64,000 nucleotides of DNA, taken from Sambucus nigra (taxonomy: Eukaryota > Streptophyta > Magnoliopsida > Dipsacales > Adoxaceae). The stretch is taken from positions 478,597,159 to 478,661,158 of the forward strand of contig OX422221.1 in assembly GCA_949130495.1 (NCBI GenBank), read 5' to 3'. Positions 31,100 to 41,014 of the stretch are shown here, piece after piece (position 1 is the stretch's first letter; every line of letters starts with the position of its first letter). The notes beneath the pieces are model-generated. The model saw nothing but the letters and a program-made list of their open reading frames with translations, was not told where the DNA came from and did not search any database. The position numbers and the translations under genes were made by a program.

Positions 31100-31134
<35 letters not shown>
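28442..31134 (+). mobile_element. 3' LTR of Tekay-like element C, first part
   Basis: Starts TGTGATACCCACCCC. Carries palindromic TTCGAA-type words at 28618-28645 and CTCGTTCTAACGAG at 28825-28838. From 30356 it aligns with the truncated 5' LTR. It runs into a (GT)n tract (31103-31130), where a MITE, a pararetrovirus block and a gag-only retrotransposon have inserted. The LTR resumes near 62453 and ends at 62869. Open frames at 28956-29427 are not conserved coding units and lie in LTR sequence. Confidence 0.8.
28618..28838. repeat. Palindromic word cluster in LTR C
   Basis: Contains CATTCGAACGAG, CGTTCGAATGAG, CCAGGTCGTTTGAA and CTCGTTCTAACGAG. These are imperfect relatives of the CTCGTTCGAACGAG palindromes in LTR A and in the gag-only element. 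They lie about 180-400 bp into the LTR. Confidence 0.7.
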
Positions 31135-31549
31135 CAGACCAACTCTAATGCGGACTTAACTTACGGATTTAACTTGCGGACGGATTTTTTCGTATTTTTT
31201 AAAAATAGCAAAAAAACTTTTTTCGATTTGCTTTTTTCTGTGGTATTTAAACATTTCAGGGGACCCCTATAAAAAACAATCAACTCAAAATGAATTATTT
31301 TGCTATTTTTAAAAAATCGATCAAACATATGTGAGTTTTTAAAGCTCTTTAAAATTGACATATGTTTGACCGATTTTTTAAAAATAGTAAAACATTTCAT
31401 TTTGAGATGATTTTTTTACATGGGTCTCCTAAAATGTTTAAATACCACAAAAAAAATCAAGTCAAAATTTAAATTTTTCTATTTTAAAAAATTACACAAA
31501 AATCCGCCCGCAAGTTAAATTCGCAAGTTGTGTCCGCATTAGAGCCTGG

Positions 31550-31552
<3 letters not shown>
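31135..31552. mobile_element. 418-bp foldback MITE, TA target duplication
   Basis: Ends are CAGACCAACTCTAATGCGGA and the reverse complement of CAGCCAGGCTCTAATGCGGA. Imperfect complementarity continues across the whole element to a short central loop near 31345, where the ATCAAACATATGTGAG and TGACATATGTTTGACCGA arms face each other. TA flanks each end, though the target is itself TA-rich. A TA duplication and CAG/CTG ends suggest a Tc1/mariner-type MITE. It carries no gene; the 79-codon frame on the minus strand is an artefact of the hairpin. Confidence 0.8.

Positions 31553-31624
<72 letters not shown>
31553..31624. repeat. (TA)36 microsatellite
   Basis: Perfect TA run between the MITE and the pararetrovirus block. 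Further TA runs at 55152-55197 and 62454-62463 are the other remnants of the same tract, separated by insertions. Confidence 0.95.
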
Positions 31625-31625
<1 letters not shown>

Positions 31626-31774
31626 GGTTAGGCTCTCCGAAGGGCCTAATTTGAAGGGCTTAAATGACCGGCTTAATATCGTCCACATGATTTTGGGACT
31701 ATTTTTATCTTTTGGACAACCTTTTGGGGTCCGCTTTGTCTTTTTATGTTTTTGTCATTTCCTAATGTTATTGG
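31625..31774. repeat. Left arm of an imperfect inverted repeat flanking the pararetrovirus block
   Basis: CGGTTAGGCTCTCCGAAGGG opens the block directly after the TA run. Its inner part (TTTTTGTCATTTCCTAATG) is nearly complementary to TTAAGGAAAATAACAAAAAG at 55064-55083. The outer parts match only loosely. It may be the end of a DNA transposon or MITE into which the virus integrated. Confidence 0.4.
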
Positions 31775-32640
31775 AATAAAAATTTCTACCCCCAATAAGT
31801 TTTGGAGTCTTAAACTTATTTTTGACATCTAAATTAATCTGGGAGTCTAAGAGAAGTTTTAGAGCTGCTACTTCTCTGACTTCTTCCATCACTATTGCAC
31901 CGAAATTTGGAATAGTGAGGAATATATATATAAATATTTTCCTCAAGGAGTCTGAAAATTGCAAGAAGTTTTGATGAAAAATATTCCAGTCTTAAATACC
32001 TTAAGTGGTATTGAGGTTTTATTAGCTTAGTTTCTTTATATATATGATTAACAATATAAATTATATTGCTATTTATAAATTCATCTAAATCATTATCACC
32101 ATAGGATGACAAAAATCTACGATATGTTTTAGGGGCAGCTGTCTCTACATTTTAAAGAAGAGGATGGATTCCTCGCGATCTAATTAAAATAGATCACGCT
32201 TCAGCTAACCTTTTACGTCTAATATATTTTAATACGTCTATACTATCTTCAAGTATTCTAGTGTATTCTTGATATTTTTTCGATCTCGAAAGTTCTTCTA
32301 CGAACTCTATACTTCTTATCTTTTGTTTAAAGAGATCATGAATTCCTGTTCTAACTATTTCTATTTTAGATACCTCACGTACTAACCACTCAATAACCTG
32401 GTCTATATATTTAAAAGTATCACCTGTGTATGTTAAAGTGGATTCTACAAGTTATTTATCTTTAGGGTCTGTAAGAGTCCACTCTTGGATTTCTATTTTT
32501 AAAGTCTGGATTTGTTTGATTAACAAATGCTAAAAAGTCTATAGTGATTTGCAGGCTCGTGCGAGTATGTTAAGGTTTTATCAGTGTAATGTGAACTAGC
32601 TAGGGGTTTGGTTTGAGTTTATACCTTCCTTACAGTCTGT
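31775..32640 (-). pseudogene. Partial second copy of the viral N-terminal coding region
   Basis: Minus-strand reading keeps long coding-like stretches (for example about 32450-32190 and 32112-31834). A QITIDF segment near 32530 matches the same word near 51640 in the main copy, and its surroundings are similar in composition. Lying downstream of the viral promoter and leader, it looks like the start of a second, truncated genome unit. No second PBS was found, so the copy may be rearranged. Confidence 0.45.
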
Positions 32641-32962
32641 AATATCTTTATCTTCTTTTCTTCGTCTTTTCAGCTTTGCTACTATTCTTCTCCGATCTGG
32701 GCCTCCTACAACTCTATCTATATGTGTCACACCTCAATCCACTAGTTCGTCATTGGACCCGTTTCCTGCCTGTACGCCACCATACCTAATGCCCACCTGG
32801 ATAATGGATCACGGCAAATCGACACTTGACGACGGTTTAACAGTATAACACCTACGTGCTACACTAGAGGTTCCACACAATAGTCCTCTATGAACAGAAA
32901 GTTGGAGATGTTTGGAGAATAATAACAACTTAACATAAGAGATTTCTGGAAAAGAAAATATT
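32641..32962 (-). other. Putative viral leader sequence
   Basis: Minus-strand sequence between the poly(A) signal and the repeated N-terminal region. It has mixed composition and only short open frames. By position it would be the untranslated leader. Confidence 0.35.
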
Positions 32963-33117
32963 TTTATTGTATAGCATAAGTAATTACAACTCCCACCATT
33001 CCCCTAACTATATGGGGGTTACTCACTCATATACATTTTTTTCTCTCGGCTTTACTCACTCTCTCTAACTTCTAATCTTCGATGCCTCTCTTACAAACTG
33101 GACGCTCCCTTTTATAA
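32963..33117 (-). promoter_or_regulatory. Pararetroviral promoter and poly(A) signal
   Basis: On the minus strand TTATAAAAGGG (33107-33117) is a strong TATA box. AATAAA (32963-32968) lies about 110-120 bp after the expected start site. A TATA box followed closely by a poly(A) signal is the arrangement caulimovirids use to make a terminally redundant pregenomic RNA. It sits just after the last viral ORF region, as expected. Confidence 0.65.
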
Positions 33118-33242
33118 TCACAAGGGCACTACATTTGACTGGCAACCGGAGGCTAAAATCTAACCAGTTTAAATAAATACAGTTATTAAAGTCTTTGACA
33201 TAAAGCATATTTGTCTTTTACCAATCATTCTGGCAAGAGGAT

Positions 33243-34612
33243 TTATCTAATGGCCCATGTTGGTAAGTTCTTTGTCATCTTGTGATTGAAACTAATATTT
33301 TTCTTTATAGAAAGCAGTCTAAATAATTGAGTCATCAGTCTTTGATAATTCACTGAGTAGGGTGGGACCATTCTCTCTCCTATCTTCGTCTTCCTTTGCC
33401 CTGTCTTTGTCTTCATCTGGTAGAGTGTTGTTATTGAAGAATTCATCAATGAGGCCTACCACTCTAAGGCTATAGGGACAATCTATCTCTACCATGTCCT
33501 CGGATTGTTTCTTGACCCTTCCATTCAATGGATCATTAGCTTGGATAACGAGGTCTTTTTTATGGTATGTAGTGTACCATCTGTCTTCACTTATTAACAA
33601 CTCCATGATTTCTGTCGTCTTCATAGCTTGGGTAATCTAGATTTTGGACTTATTAACGACTAAATTTTTAGTCTCGTCTTTGGATAGAATCTCAATGTCT
33701 TCAAATTAATAATTGGAAAATCTAATAAGTCTAAATCCTTCAACTCTCATTCATCTATAGGAACTTAGAGCAAACTGGTTGATCCTAGAAAATAGGGGAA
33801 GAAAGTCTTTTACCTTCTTGACATATTCATGGAATATTTTTCCAAGAGCAATAGAGTATTCTAGAGTCTTTATCTAGATGAGTCCAATGAACCCATAGTC
33901 TGCTAAGGTTATCTGGGCTATATCTTCCTTTTTAAAAAGATAAATTTTTGGAACGTCTTTAAAGAAACATCTAATCATTAAGGCATCTCCATTAGTCTCG
34001 AATAATAACATATTTAAATGTTCAATAATGTTATTAGTTTCTTTCTGACAGTCTTTTAAAATTGGAAGATTATTATGACCAAATGGTATAACAATCTTAG
34101 TCTTAAATGTCTTTTTCTGATAACAAAAATTATCAGTTGGTCTAATTTTGCAGGATTCTCCAAGCATCTGAGCATACGTTTGAATCCGAGGTCTAGGAGT
34201 AGCATTACCACTAGTTGAGTAACTGCAAATCTTTGTGTTCTTATGAATCTGGCAACGACTACCAAATTTTGCTTGAATTCTACCCATATTCTATTCTTTA
34301 CTTTCCACCATAGGGCATCTATAAGAGTATTCTAATCATCTGAAAATTCTCGTCTGAATTTAATTAAGTTTGGGTATCTTTGGTCTGGTCTATATTGGGA
34401 AAAGTACATCTTCCTAATAAGTCCATTCTGGGAAAGAATCTCATGTCTAGATTTTTTAGGAGGAACAAAGATATCATCAAAGATAGCCTGCAACGTCTAA
34501 GATAGCCTGCAACGTCTTCTTTGTTCAGTCTATTTGTTCCAGAGGAACTCATGCTGTCTAGGTCTTCTATTTGCAACATAAAACACGAGATAATATTAGT
34601 TTTAGCAAACAT
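33243..34612 (-). pseudogene. Viral ORF region downstream of RNase H (function unassigned)
   Basis: Several open stretches on the minus strand (34612-34364, 34287-33874, 33624-33319) appear to be pieces of one disrupted ORF, beginning with a Ser/Thr-rich start and ending in an acidic, D/E/R-rich tail. By position it could be the second ORF of florendovirus-type genomes or a transactivator/inclusion-body protein. I cannot confirm either by motif. A 19-bp tandem duplication at 34481-34517 lies near its start and shifts the frame. Confidence 0.45.
34481..34517. repeat. Tandem duplication, 19-bp unit
   Basis: AGATAGCCTGCAACGTCT occurs at 34481-34498 and, 1 bp later, at 34500-34517 (first base shared context). 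It breaks the viral reading frame. Confidence 0.85.
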
Positions 34613-34632
34613 TGGTTCGCTAGATATGATGT

Positions 34633-34976
34633 CTAGAATGGTATTTTTTCTCCCCTTAATATGTATAACAGATGAGTCATAACCATTAAGTAATTATTGC
34701 CATCTAATAAGTCATTAGTCCTTGATTTGGATAAGTCTAAGCCTCTCAATTTTATTGCATAAGAAAAGTCAGTATAAACGATAAAATGTTTAGGCCTAAG
34801 AAAAAGCATACATTTTTCTATTGCCATTACTATAGCTAAAACTTCTTTTTCACGGGCAGTGTATCTTATTTCTGGATCATTAAAGGTTCCAGAACTATAT
34901 CTACAAACTTTCCTCTTTTTAGTCTGATGATCAATGGCAAAAGTATACTTCTCCCCATTGTTTATCAGATGCGTTC
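34633..34976 (-). pseudogene. Viral RNase H region, downstream part
   Basis: Minus-strand translation contains a YTAREKEVLA-type segment and a FIVYTDF segment typical of caulimovirid and Ty3-type RNase H, the latter including a catalytic Asp. The upstream part of the same domain lies beyond the chromovirus, ending at 45720. A stop and frame breaks follow. Confidence 0.7.
34972..34976. repeat. Target site duplication CGTTC (left) of chromovirus A
   Basis: Matches CGTTC at 45720-45724. Two extra bases (TA, 34977-34978) stand between it and the LTR terminus TGACACC. Confidence 0.75.
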
Positions 34977-34978
34977 TA

Positions 34979-37913
34979 TGACACCCCGACTAATTAAATA
35001 CCGGGTAGCTACTACTTTATTAGATTAAATCAAAATGCCAAGTTGGCTCAGTTAACAGCATCACTGTCGAAAACATTTTATTATTACTAACCACCTAGTA
35101 TTTAAAAAGTAAGTTGTCAAATTTTAATTAAAGTCTGATTAACATGCAGTAACAGATTTAAAGCAAGAATAATACCACCATTCACCATAATGAAATAATA
35201 GAATAACCATCACATGATATAAATAAATCCGGAGGAAAAACTCCTCACAACAAATCCCACAACTGAAATAAGTAACGAAATACTGAATACTGAATTAATA
35301 CATGCCAAAGTCTGAAAACTGAAATGGAAAAGCCTCTAATAGAATTTGGGCAACATGCCCTACAACTGAAGAATACTGAACATGGAATCCAAATGGTAGA
35401 AGCGTCTAAAAGCAATCCCTGTAGCTTCCACAAACAGCTACAGCTCGTCACCTGAATGAGTATCTTATGCATGGTGTCCTTGTAGCTGGGCACCTAAAAT
35501 GGTTTTACAAAAAAATTGATTTGAAAGCAAACGGGTCAGAGCCCGAATGTTGAGATATTTTAAAAACCTGCAAGTGCTTTAAAAACATTAAATGCAAAGT
35601 ACATGTTAGGACGTGCACTCACATGAAATTCTCACCTCTCGTCTAACTGTGCACTCCTAACGTAAGTACCCATCTAAAATTACATAAACCACTAGCTAAG
35701 CGACATCATATCTAGCTAGACTGTTATAGGTTCTACCCTTATTACTCGGTTCCCATTAACATTATAACGCTCGCAATTAAATAGGGACTTAACGTAAATT
35801 CAGGTTCTCACATAAAAGTAATACAACTCATAATAGATCATCCCTTTTGTTATTCCATAGTTATACACACAATACCATATGAAAGTTCCCAGTTTATTAA
35901 GTGTATATTTTCCACAACCTAAATATACAATATAAGCACCCCGAGACTAAGCTGCGGTGCACACATACTCTGCTATCCATCCCGGTACATCACGTACATA
36001 AGGATCACGCATTCCGAATCTCTCAGGAATCGTTCAGATAACACAAATCACAAATATTGGAGGCGAACACAATCACATCACATGGATTAAGCACATACCT
36101 GCGCTCCCACGATCAGCAGACTTATTAACATCCCAATAAGTCCTTCTCTGACCTATGTTCATCGAGGTAACCAGTCTAAATCCGGGCAACACAAGGATTA
36201 GAGGGCCCTAAGCGAACGCAAACCTCCCGTGATAGCAATTATGGTAGGTATATCATACACACAAATTATATATCAATACTAAGTAAACACGCATCTTTGT
36301 AATCATCGTAGTTTAATTGTAGTACTTATAGCATTCTCGTACCATCTTATAATTTATACAATTTATATACTCCCGGTTCATAATCATACAAGCCATAACT
36401 TATTCTCACGTCGTAGTAGGCACTCACGTCTCAACTCAAAGTGTCTATTTGATTCGTTCCACAATTATATAATTTACTCCTCATTATGTCCCAATTGTCC
36501 CAAGTATACCAATACATCATCAAAGGAATGTTATCTCTATCCTCGAACAAGTTTACGGGACTCCCAAAATCAAAACACGCCAAAAAGGCCTAAACTGCCA
36601 GCTCGTTAGAAGTCTCGTTCGAACGAGGCTGTTCGAACGAGATTTCGTTCGAACGAACTGGGCTATCTAACGAGATCTCGTTCGAACGAGATTATTGAAC
36701 GAACATCCCTCTCGTTAGAACCCCAAACCGTCAACTCGTTAGAAGCTCGTTCGAACGAGCTCATTCGAACGACCTGGGTAGGTCTTCTAACGAGTGACCA
36801 GATTCAAGCCCAGAAATCCTATCTCGTTTTTCCAATTTCTCCACACCTCACATATCATCCAAACCTCAATCTAACAATTGTTTAAGGTCTCTAATCATCC
36901 CTAAACATGTTAAAGTCACATACTAACGTATATTAAGGAATCAATTCATCCTAAACATCATTAAATCATCAAGTCTCTTCACTTTTCCCCAAATATTCAA
37001 GAACATAAACCCTAGAATTTATAATCATCAATTTACTCAAATTAGATCCGTTTTTGTTACATCCAACATATATTAACATCAGGGTAATCATCTCTATACG
37101 ATTCTACATGCAATTTCTTCTCAAAATTTAGTATTCTAATTCCAAACTCATGGGTTTTTTTCATTAACTTTCAAGAACAAATGTAAATCTTAGAATTTTC
37201 TAACATGGAAGAAACATTCTCTGAATTAAACGGAATTAGATCACTTGCCTTGATTCAATCTCAGATTTTGATGACGATTTGAAGGAGTTCCCTCTCTCTT
37301 TCTGCAGAATTCCCTTCTATCTCTCTCTCTCCAAGCTTCCTTCTCCAATAGCTATGGTGGCTAGGGTTTGTTTTGGGAAAATATTAGAAAACCTAATTCT
37401 AATAACCTACGTAGCCTTCTAGGTTAATATGTGTTGGTTAGTGGTTTAGTGGGTCAAATCCACATCAGATATAATTTACTAATTTTCGTCACTTTTAATT
37501 CTCAAAAGTACAAAATTACCAAAATACCCTTTATGTTGCCGGTATGGCCTAAAAATACCCCGGGACCCAAACTAAACCCCCAGTTAGTGTTTTCTGACTA
37601 TCTCGACCCTTCCAGACGCGTTGGCGCACTCAAAACGACCATACAGTTAATAGAATTTAATTTCACTTTTATAATTAAAATAATTATATCCTGACGCGAC
37701 TGTCTCACGCATCCCAATAAAATGACCAAATTGTCGTATATCAATCTCACGACAAATTTCATAATTCAATATTCATATATCATCATATATACACAATATA
37801 GTCAAATACCAACTCACATCACGCTAGTATTTTATCCGGATTAATTCCCAATTAATTCTCATTTAATTAATTAATCCCAAAAATAAATATCGCCAGAAAT
37901 ACGGGGTATTACA
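34979..37913 (-). repeat. 3' LTR of chromovirus A
   Basis: Plus-strand reading starts TGACACCCCG and ends GGGGTATTACA, the reverse of TGTAATACCCC...CGGGGTGTCA. It matches 42775-45719 with scattered substitutions and small indels (for example CTACTACTTT against CTACTCCTTT). It holds a palindrome array at 36601-36795. Confidence 0.92.
36601..36795. repeat. TCGTTCGAACGA palindrome array in LTR A
   Basis: Four perfect palindromes centred on TTCGAA lie within 195 bp: 36614-36627, 36644-36657, 36675-36692 (18 bp) and 36744-36761 (18 bp). Between them are repeated CTCGTTAGAA / TCTAACGAG words. CpG density is far above the rest of the LTR. The second LTR carries the same array at about 44406-44600, with a few substitutions. 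Confidence 0.92.
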
Positions 37914-37915
37914 TA

Positions 37916-37925
37916 CTTCCCCCCT
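37916..37925 (-). other. Polypurine tract of chromovirus A
   Basis: On the minus strand AGGGGGGAAG, then TA, precedes the LTR start TGTAATACC. Confidence 0.8.
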
Positions 37926-37955
37926 AATAACAGAATTTCGTCCCGAAATTCGAAA

Positions 37956-39428
37956 CTAGAAAGTACCTGATAAAAACAACTCTGGATAACGTTCGCGCAT
38001 CTCATCCTCGCGTTCCCATGTGGACTCCTCGACATTGTGATGTCGCCACTGAACACGCACTAACGGAACTATCTTTGACCGCAGCTTCCTCTCACTTCGG
38101 TCCAAAATAGCAATCGGCCCCTCCTCGTAGGAGCTATCAGGCTGTAGATCAATCTCCTCCAAAGCGATGTGAGAATGAGCCAAATCGTCCCTGAGATATT
38201 TCCTTAGCGAGGAAATATGAAACACATCGTGAATCCGGTGTAAATGCTCCGGTAATCCGAGTCTATACGCAACCGTTCCAATCCGCTCAATAATAGGGAA
38301 TGGTCCCACATACCTCGGTGCCAACTTCCCCTTCTTCCCGAAACGCATAATCCCCTTCATAGGAGATACTCTGAGCAAAACCTGGTCCCCCACTTGGAAC
38401 TCCCTGAAATATCTCTTCGCATCAGCATAACTCTTCTGTCGGTCTTGAGCTACCCGAATGCGACTTCGAATCAACTCAATCCTTGCCGAAGTATCCTGAA
38501 TCACTTCCGTCCCAAGTAGTTTGTTGTCCCCCACCTCTAACCAACATGCTGGGGAACGACAAGGCCTACCGTACAACGCCTCAAACGGAGCCATGCCAAT
38601 AGTGAACTGGTAGGAGTTATTATAAGCAAACTCTACCAGTGGAAGGTATTGCTCCCATCCACCTCCAAAGTCAATAATGCACATGCGCAGCATGTCCTCC
38701 AACATCTGATTTGTGCGCTCTGTCTGCCCATCGGTCTGCGGATGATAAGCCGTACTCAACCGCAATTCCGTTCCCATGGCCTCCTGGAAACTCTCCCAAA
38801 ACCGCGAAACAAATATCTTGTCTCTGTCAGACACGATATTTAGGGGCACACCGTGAAGTCTCACAACCTCTGAAATGAAGAGCTGGGCATACTGTCCCGT
38901 AGTGTAGTCAGTCCTTACGGGTAAAAAGTGAGCGACTTTGGACAATCTGTCCACAATTACCCAAACGGAGTCGTGACCCCTCTGCGACGTAGGCAACCCC
39001 ATGATAAAATCCATGGATATGCTCTCCCACATCCACACCGGGACCTCCAACGGCTGTAGAAGTCCTGTCAGTTTCTGGTGATCCACTTTTACTAGCTGGC
39101 AAGTGGCGCATTTCGAAACAAACTCAGCAATATCTCTTTTCATACCGCTCCACCAATACTGCCATCTCATGTCTTGGTACATTTTGTCCCCTCTGGGATG
39201 TACCGCGAACCGTGAGCCGTGCGACTCTGCCATCACCTCGTGTCGCAATTCCTCCCCTTTCGGAACCACCAATATCCCATTGAAGCGTAATCCCCCATCT
39301 GAGCTAACGGTATAGGACTCGGCTCCCTCTGCTAGTAATCGAACTATCTGCTCCTGACAGAATGAGTCATTAGCCTGTGCCCGTACTACCTTCGTGACAA
39401 TCTGCGGTGTAACGGTCATCACAGACAT
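37956..39428 (-). CDS. Chromovirus A integrase with C-terminal chromodomain
   Basis: A 490-codon open frame encodes the integrase end of the polyprotein. The N-terminal zinc-binding region has paired His (HGSRFAVHPRGDKMY) and CATC cysteines at residues about 70-115. The catalytic core follows with the D-D-E triad in SMDFIMGLP, NIVSDRD and a YHPQTDGQTERTN block. A GPFPIIERIG.VAYRLGLP-type segment and a chromodomain (VRVQWRHHNVEESTWERED, residues about 445-480) end it. Chromodomains in this lineage bind modified histones and direct insertion to heterochromatin. An in-frame stop separates it from RNase H, so it is not a stand-alone gene. Confidence 0.9.
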   Translation of the reverse strand: MSVMTVTPQIVTKVVRAQANDSFCQEQIVRLLAEGAESYTVSSDGGLRFNGILVVPKGEELRHEVMAESHGSRFAVHPRGDKMYQDMRWQYWWSGMKRDIAEFVSKCATCQLVKVDHQKLTGLLQPLEVPVWMWESISMDFIMGLPTSQRGHDSVWVIVDRLSKVAHFLPVRTDYTTGQYAQLFISEVVRLHGVPLNIVSDRDKIFVSRFWESFQEAMGTELRLSTAYHPQTDGQTERTNQMLEDMLRMCIIDFGGGWEQYLPLVEFAYNNSYQFTIGMAPFEALYGRPCRSPACWLEVGDNKLLGTEVIQDTSARIELIRSRIRVAQDRQKSYADAKRYFREFQVGDQVLLRVSPMKGIMRFGKKGKLAPRYVGPFPIIERIGTVAYRLGLPEHLHRIHDVFHISSLRKYLRDDLAHSHIALEEIDLQPDSSYEEGPIAILDRSERKLRSKIVPLVRVQWRHHNVEESTWEREDEMRERYPELFLSGTF

Positions 39429-39434
39429 GAAAGA

Positions 39435-39788
39435 TCAGGCCACTGCATCCTGGTGTCCCAACTCCTTCCACTTTGCCTTCCACACCCCTGCCACCTCATC
39501 TGCTGGCCTACGGCTCAACGCGTCTGCTACCACGTTAGCCTTACCCGGGTGATACTGGATATCGAACTGGTAGTCCTTCATAAACTCAAGCCACCTCCTT
39601 TGCCGCATGTTCAACTCCTTCTGCATGAACAGGTACTGTAGGGACTTGTGTTCTGTGAACAATTGGAACTTCTCCCCCAAAAGATAGTGCCTCCAAATCC
39701 GTAGGGCAAATACCACTGCCGCCAACTCCAAATCATGCGTGGGGTAATTCTTCTCATGAGGCTTAAGCTTACGGGAAGCATAAGCTAT
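39435..39788 (-). pseudogene. Chromovirus A RNase H, C-terminal part
   Basis: The minus-strand frame encodes [17 protein letters not shown], then [12 protein letters not shown] (normally TDHKSL, so the catalytic Asp is replaced by Glu), then [16 protein letters not shown], the standard end of Ty3-type RNase H. Stops bound it on both sides: TAG at about 39790 where Gln would be expected, and TGA at about 39433 where Arg would be expected. Both fit C-to-T change. Confidence 0.85.
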
Positions 39789-39791
39789 GGC

Positions 39792-40376
39792 CTATCTCTC
39801 CTGCTGCAATACACCTCCAAGTCCTTGCAAAGACGCATCGATGTAAACCAAATACTCGACTCCCGGTCTCGACAATGCTAACACAGGTGCTGAGGTCAAT
39901 TTGTCCTTCAATTCATCGAATGCCAACTGACAGGCATCACTCCAAATGAACGGAACACCCTTACGAGTCAGATGTGTCAAAGGACCCGCTATCTTCGAAA
40001 AACCCCGAATAAACCTCCTGTAGTATCCTGCTAGACCCAAAAAACTACGAATCTCCGTTGGTGTCATGGGCTGTCCCCACTCCCTCACCGCGGATACCTT
40101 CCCCGAATCAACAGATATTCCCCGGTCGGAAATAATATGTCCCAAAAACTGGACCTCCTTCAACCGAAACCCGCACTTCTCATACTTTGCATACAGCTCG
40201 TTCTGACGTAGTGTCTGCAAAACTTGCCTCAAATGCTCGGCGTGCTCCTCCTCTGTCTGGGAGTAGACCAGAATATCATCGATGAAGATAATGACAAACT
40301 GATCTAGGAAATCCCTGAACACTCTGTTCATCAAGTCCATAAACACTGCTGGAGCGTTGGCCAAATCAAAAGGCAT
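39792..40376 (-). pseudogene. Chromovirus A reverse transcriptase, C-terminal half and RNase H start
   Basis: 194 codons beginning MPFDLANAP include the RT catalytic box [11 protein letters not shown]. Next come the KCGF...VQFLGHIIS thumb segment and [16 protein letters not shown]. The start of RNase H ([17 protein letters not shown]) has its first catalytic Asp. A one-base deletion at about 40380 separates it from the upstream RT fingers, which continue in another frame. Confidence 0.88.
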
Positions 40377-40522
40377 AACCCGAACTCGTAAGAACCATAT
40401 CTCGACAAGAACGCAGTCATCGAGACATCCTCCTCCCTGATACGCAACTGATGGTTTCTCGATCTCAAATCAATCTTCGAGAAGAAAGAAGCTCCTCTCA
40501 ACTGGTCAAATAAGTCATCGAT
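40377..40522 (-). pseudogene. Chromovirus A RT fingers, damaged segment
   Basis: In the frame of the upstream ORF this reads [21 protein letters not shown], with the first RT Asp, then [19 protein letters not shown], before the frameshift. It begins just after a TGA in the place of an expected Arg codon (C-to-T). Confidence 0.8.
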
Positions 40523-40996
40523 TCAAGGCAACGGATACTTATTGCGTATCGTGACCTTATTCAACTCTCGGTAGTCCACACACAATCTCAGTGAACCGCC
40601 CCTCTTCTTCACAAACAAAACTGGAGCGCCCCAAGGTGAGGTACTCCTGCGAATAAAGCCCTGACCTAACAGGTGCTCTATCTGATCTCGTATCTCTCGC
40701 ATCTCTGCCGGAGCCATACGGTACGGTGCGTGCGCTATAGGTCTCGTATCTGGCAATAGGTCTATAAAAAAGTCTATCTCTCGACTGGGGGGTAGGCCTG
40801 GTATCTCCTGAAACACATCTGAATACTCCCTGACAACTGGGATCGAATCTAAAGGAATCACAACCTCCTTAGAGGTATCCTCCTCTAGGTAATACAAATG
40901 AGCGGTCGAGCCTCCCTCTGCGCGAGGCATCGCCACTACAAACATCTCTTGCCCCGGAATGGCAAAAACAATGCTCCCGCTGAAGCAATCAATCAT
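40523..40996 (-). pseudogene. Chromovirus A protease-RT linker and RT N-terminus
   Basis: The frame continues directly from the gag-protease ORF after a single TAG. It includes [27 protein letters not shown], the typical start of chromoviral RT, then [20 protein letters not shown] and [21 protein letters not shown]. The last contains the conserved nucleotide-binding region. Confidence 0.88.
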
Positions 40997-41014
40997 AGCC
41001 CTATAAGTTACGAG

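Noticed and set aside
36601..36795. Palindrome array as a CRISPR array
   Set aside because: Plant LTR context, no constant repeat-spacer spacing, no cas genes. The units are self-complementary and variable.
37431..37694. 87-codon plus-strand frame, repeated at 45240-45500
   Set aside because: Lies inside both LTRs of chromovirus A, opposite to the element, and has no domain.
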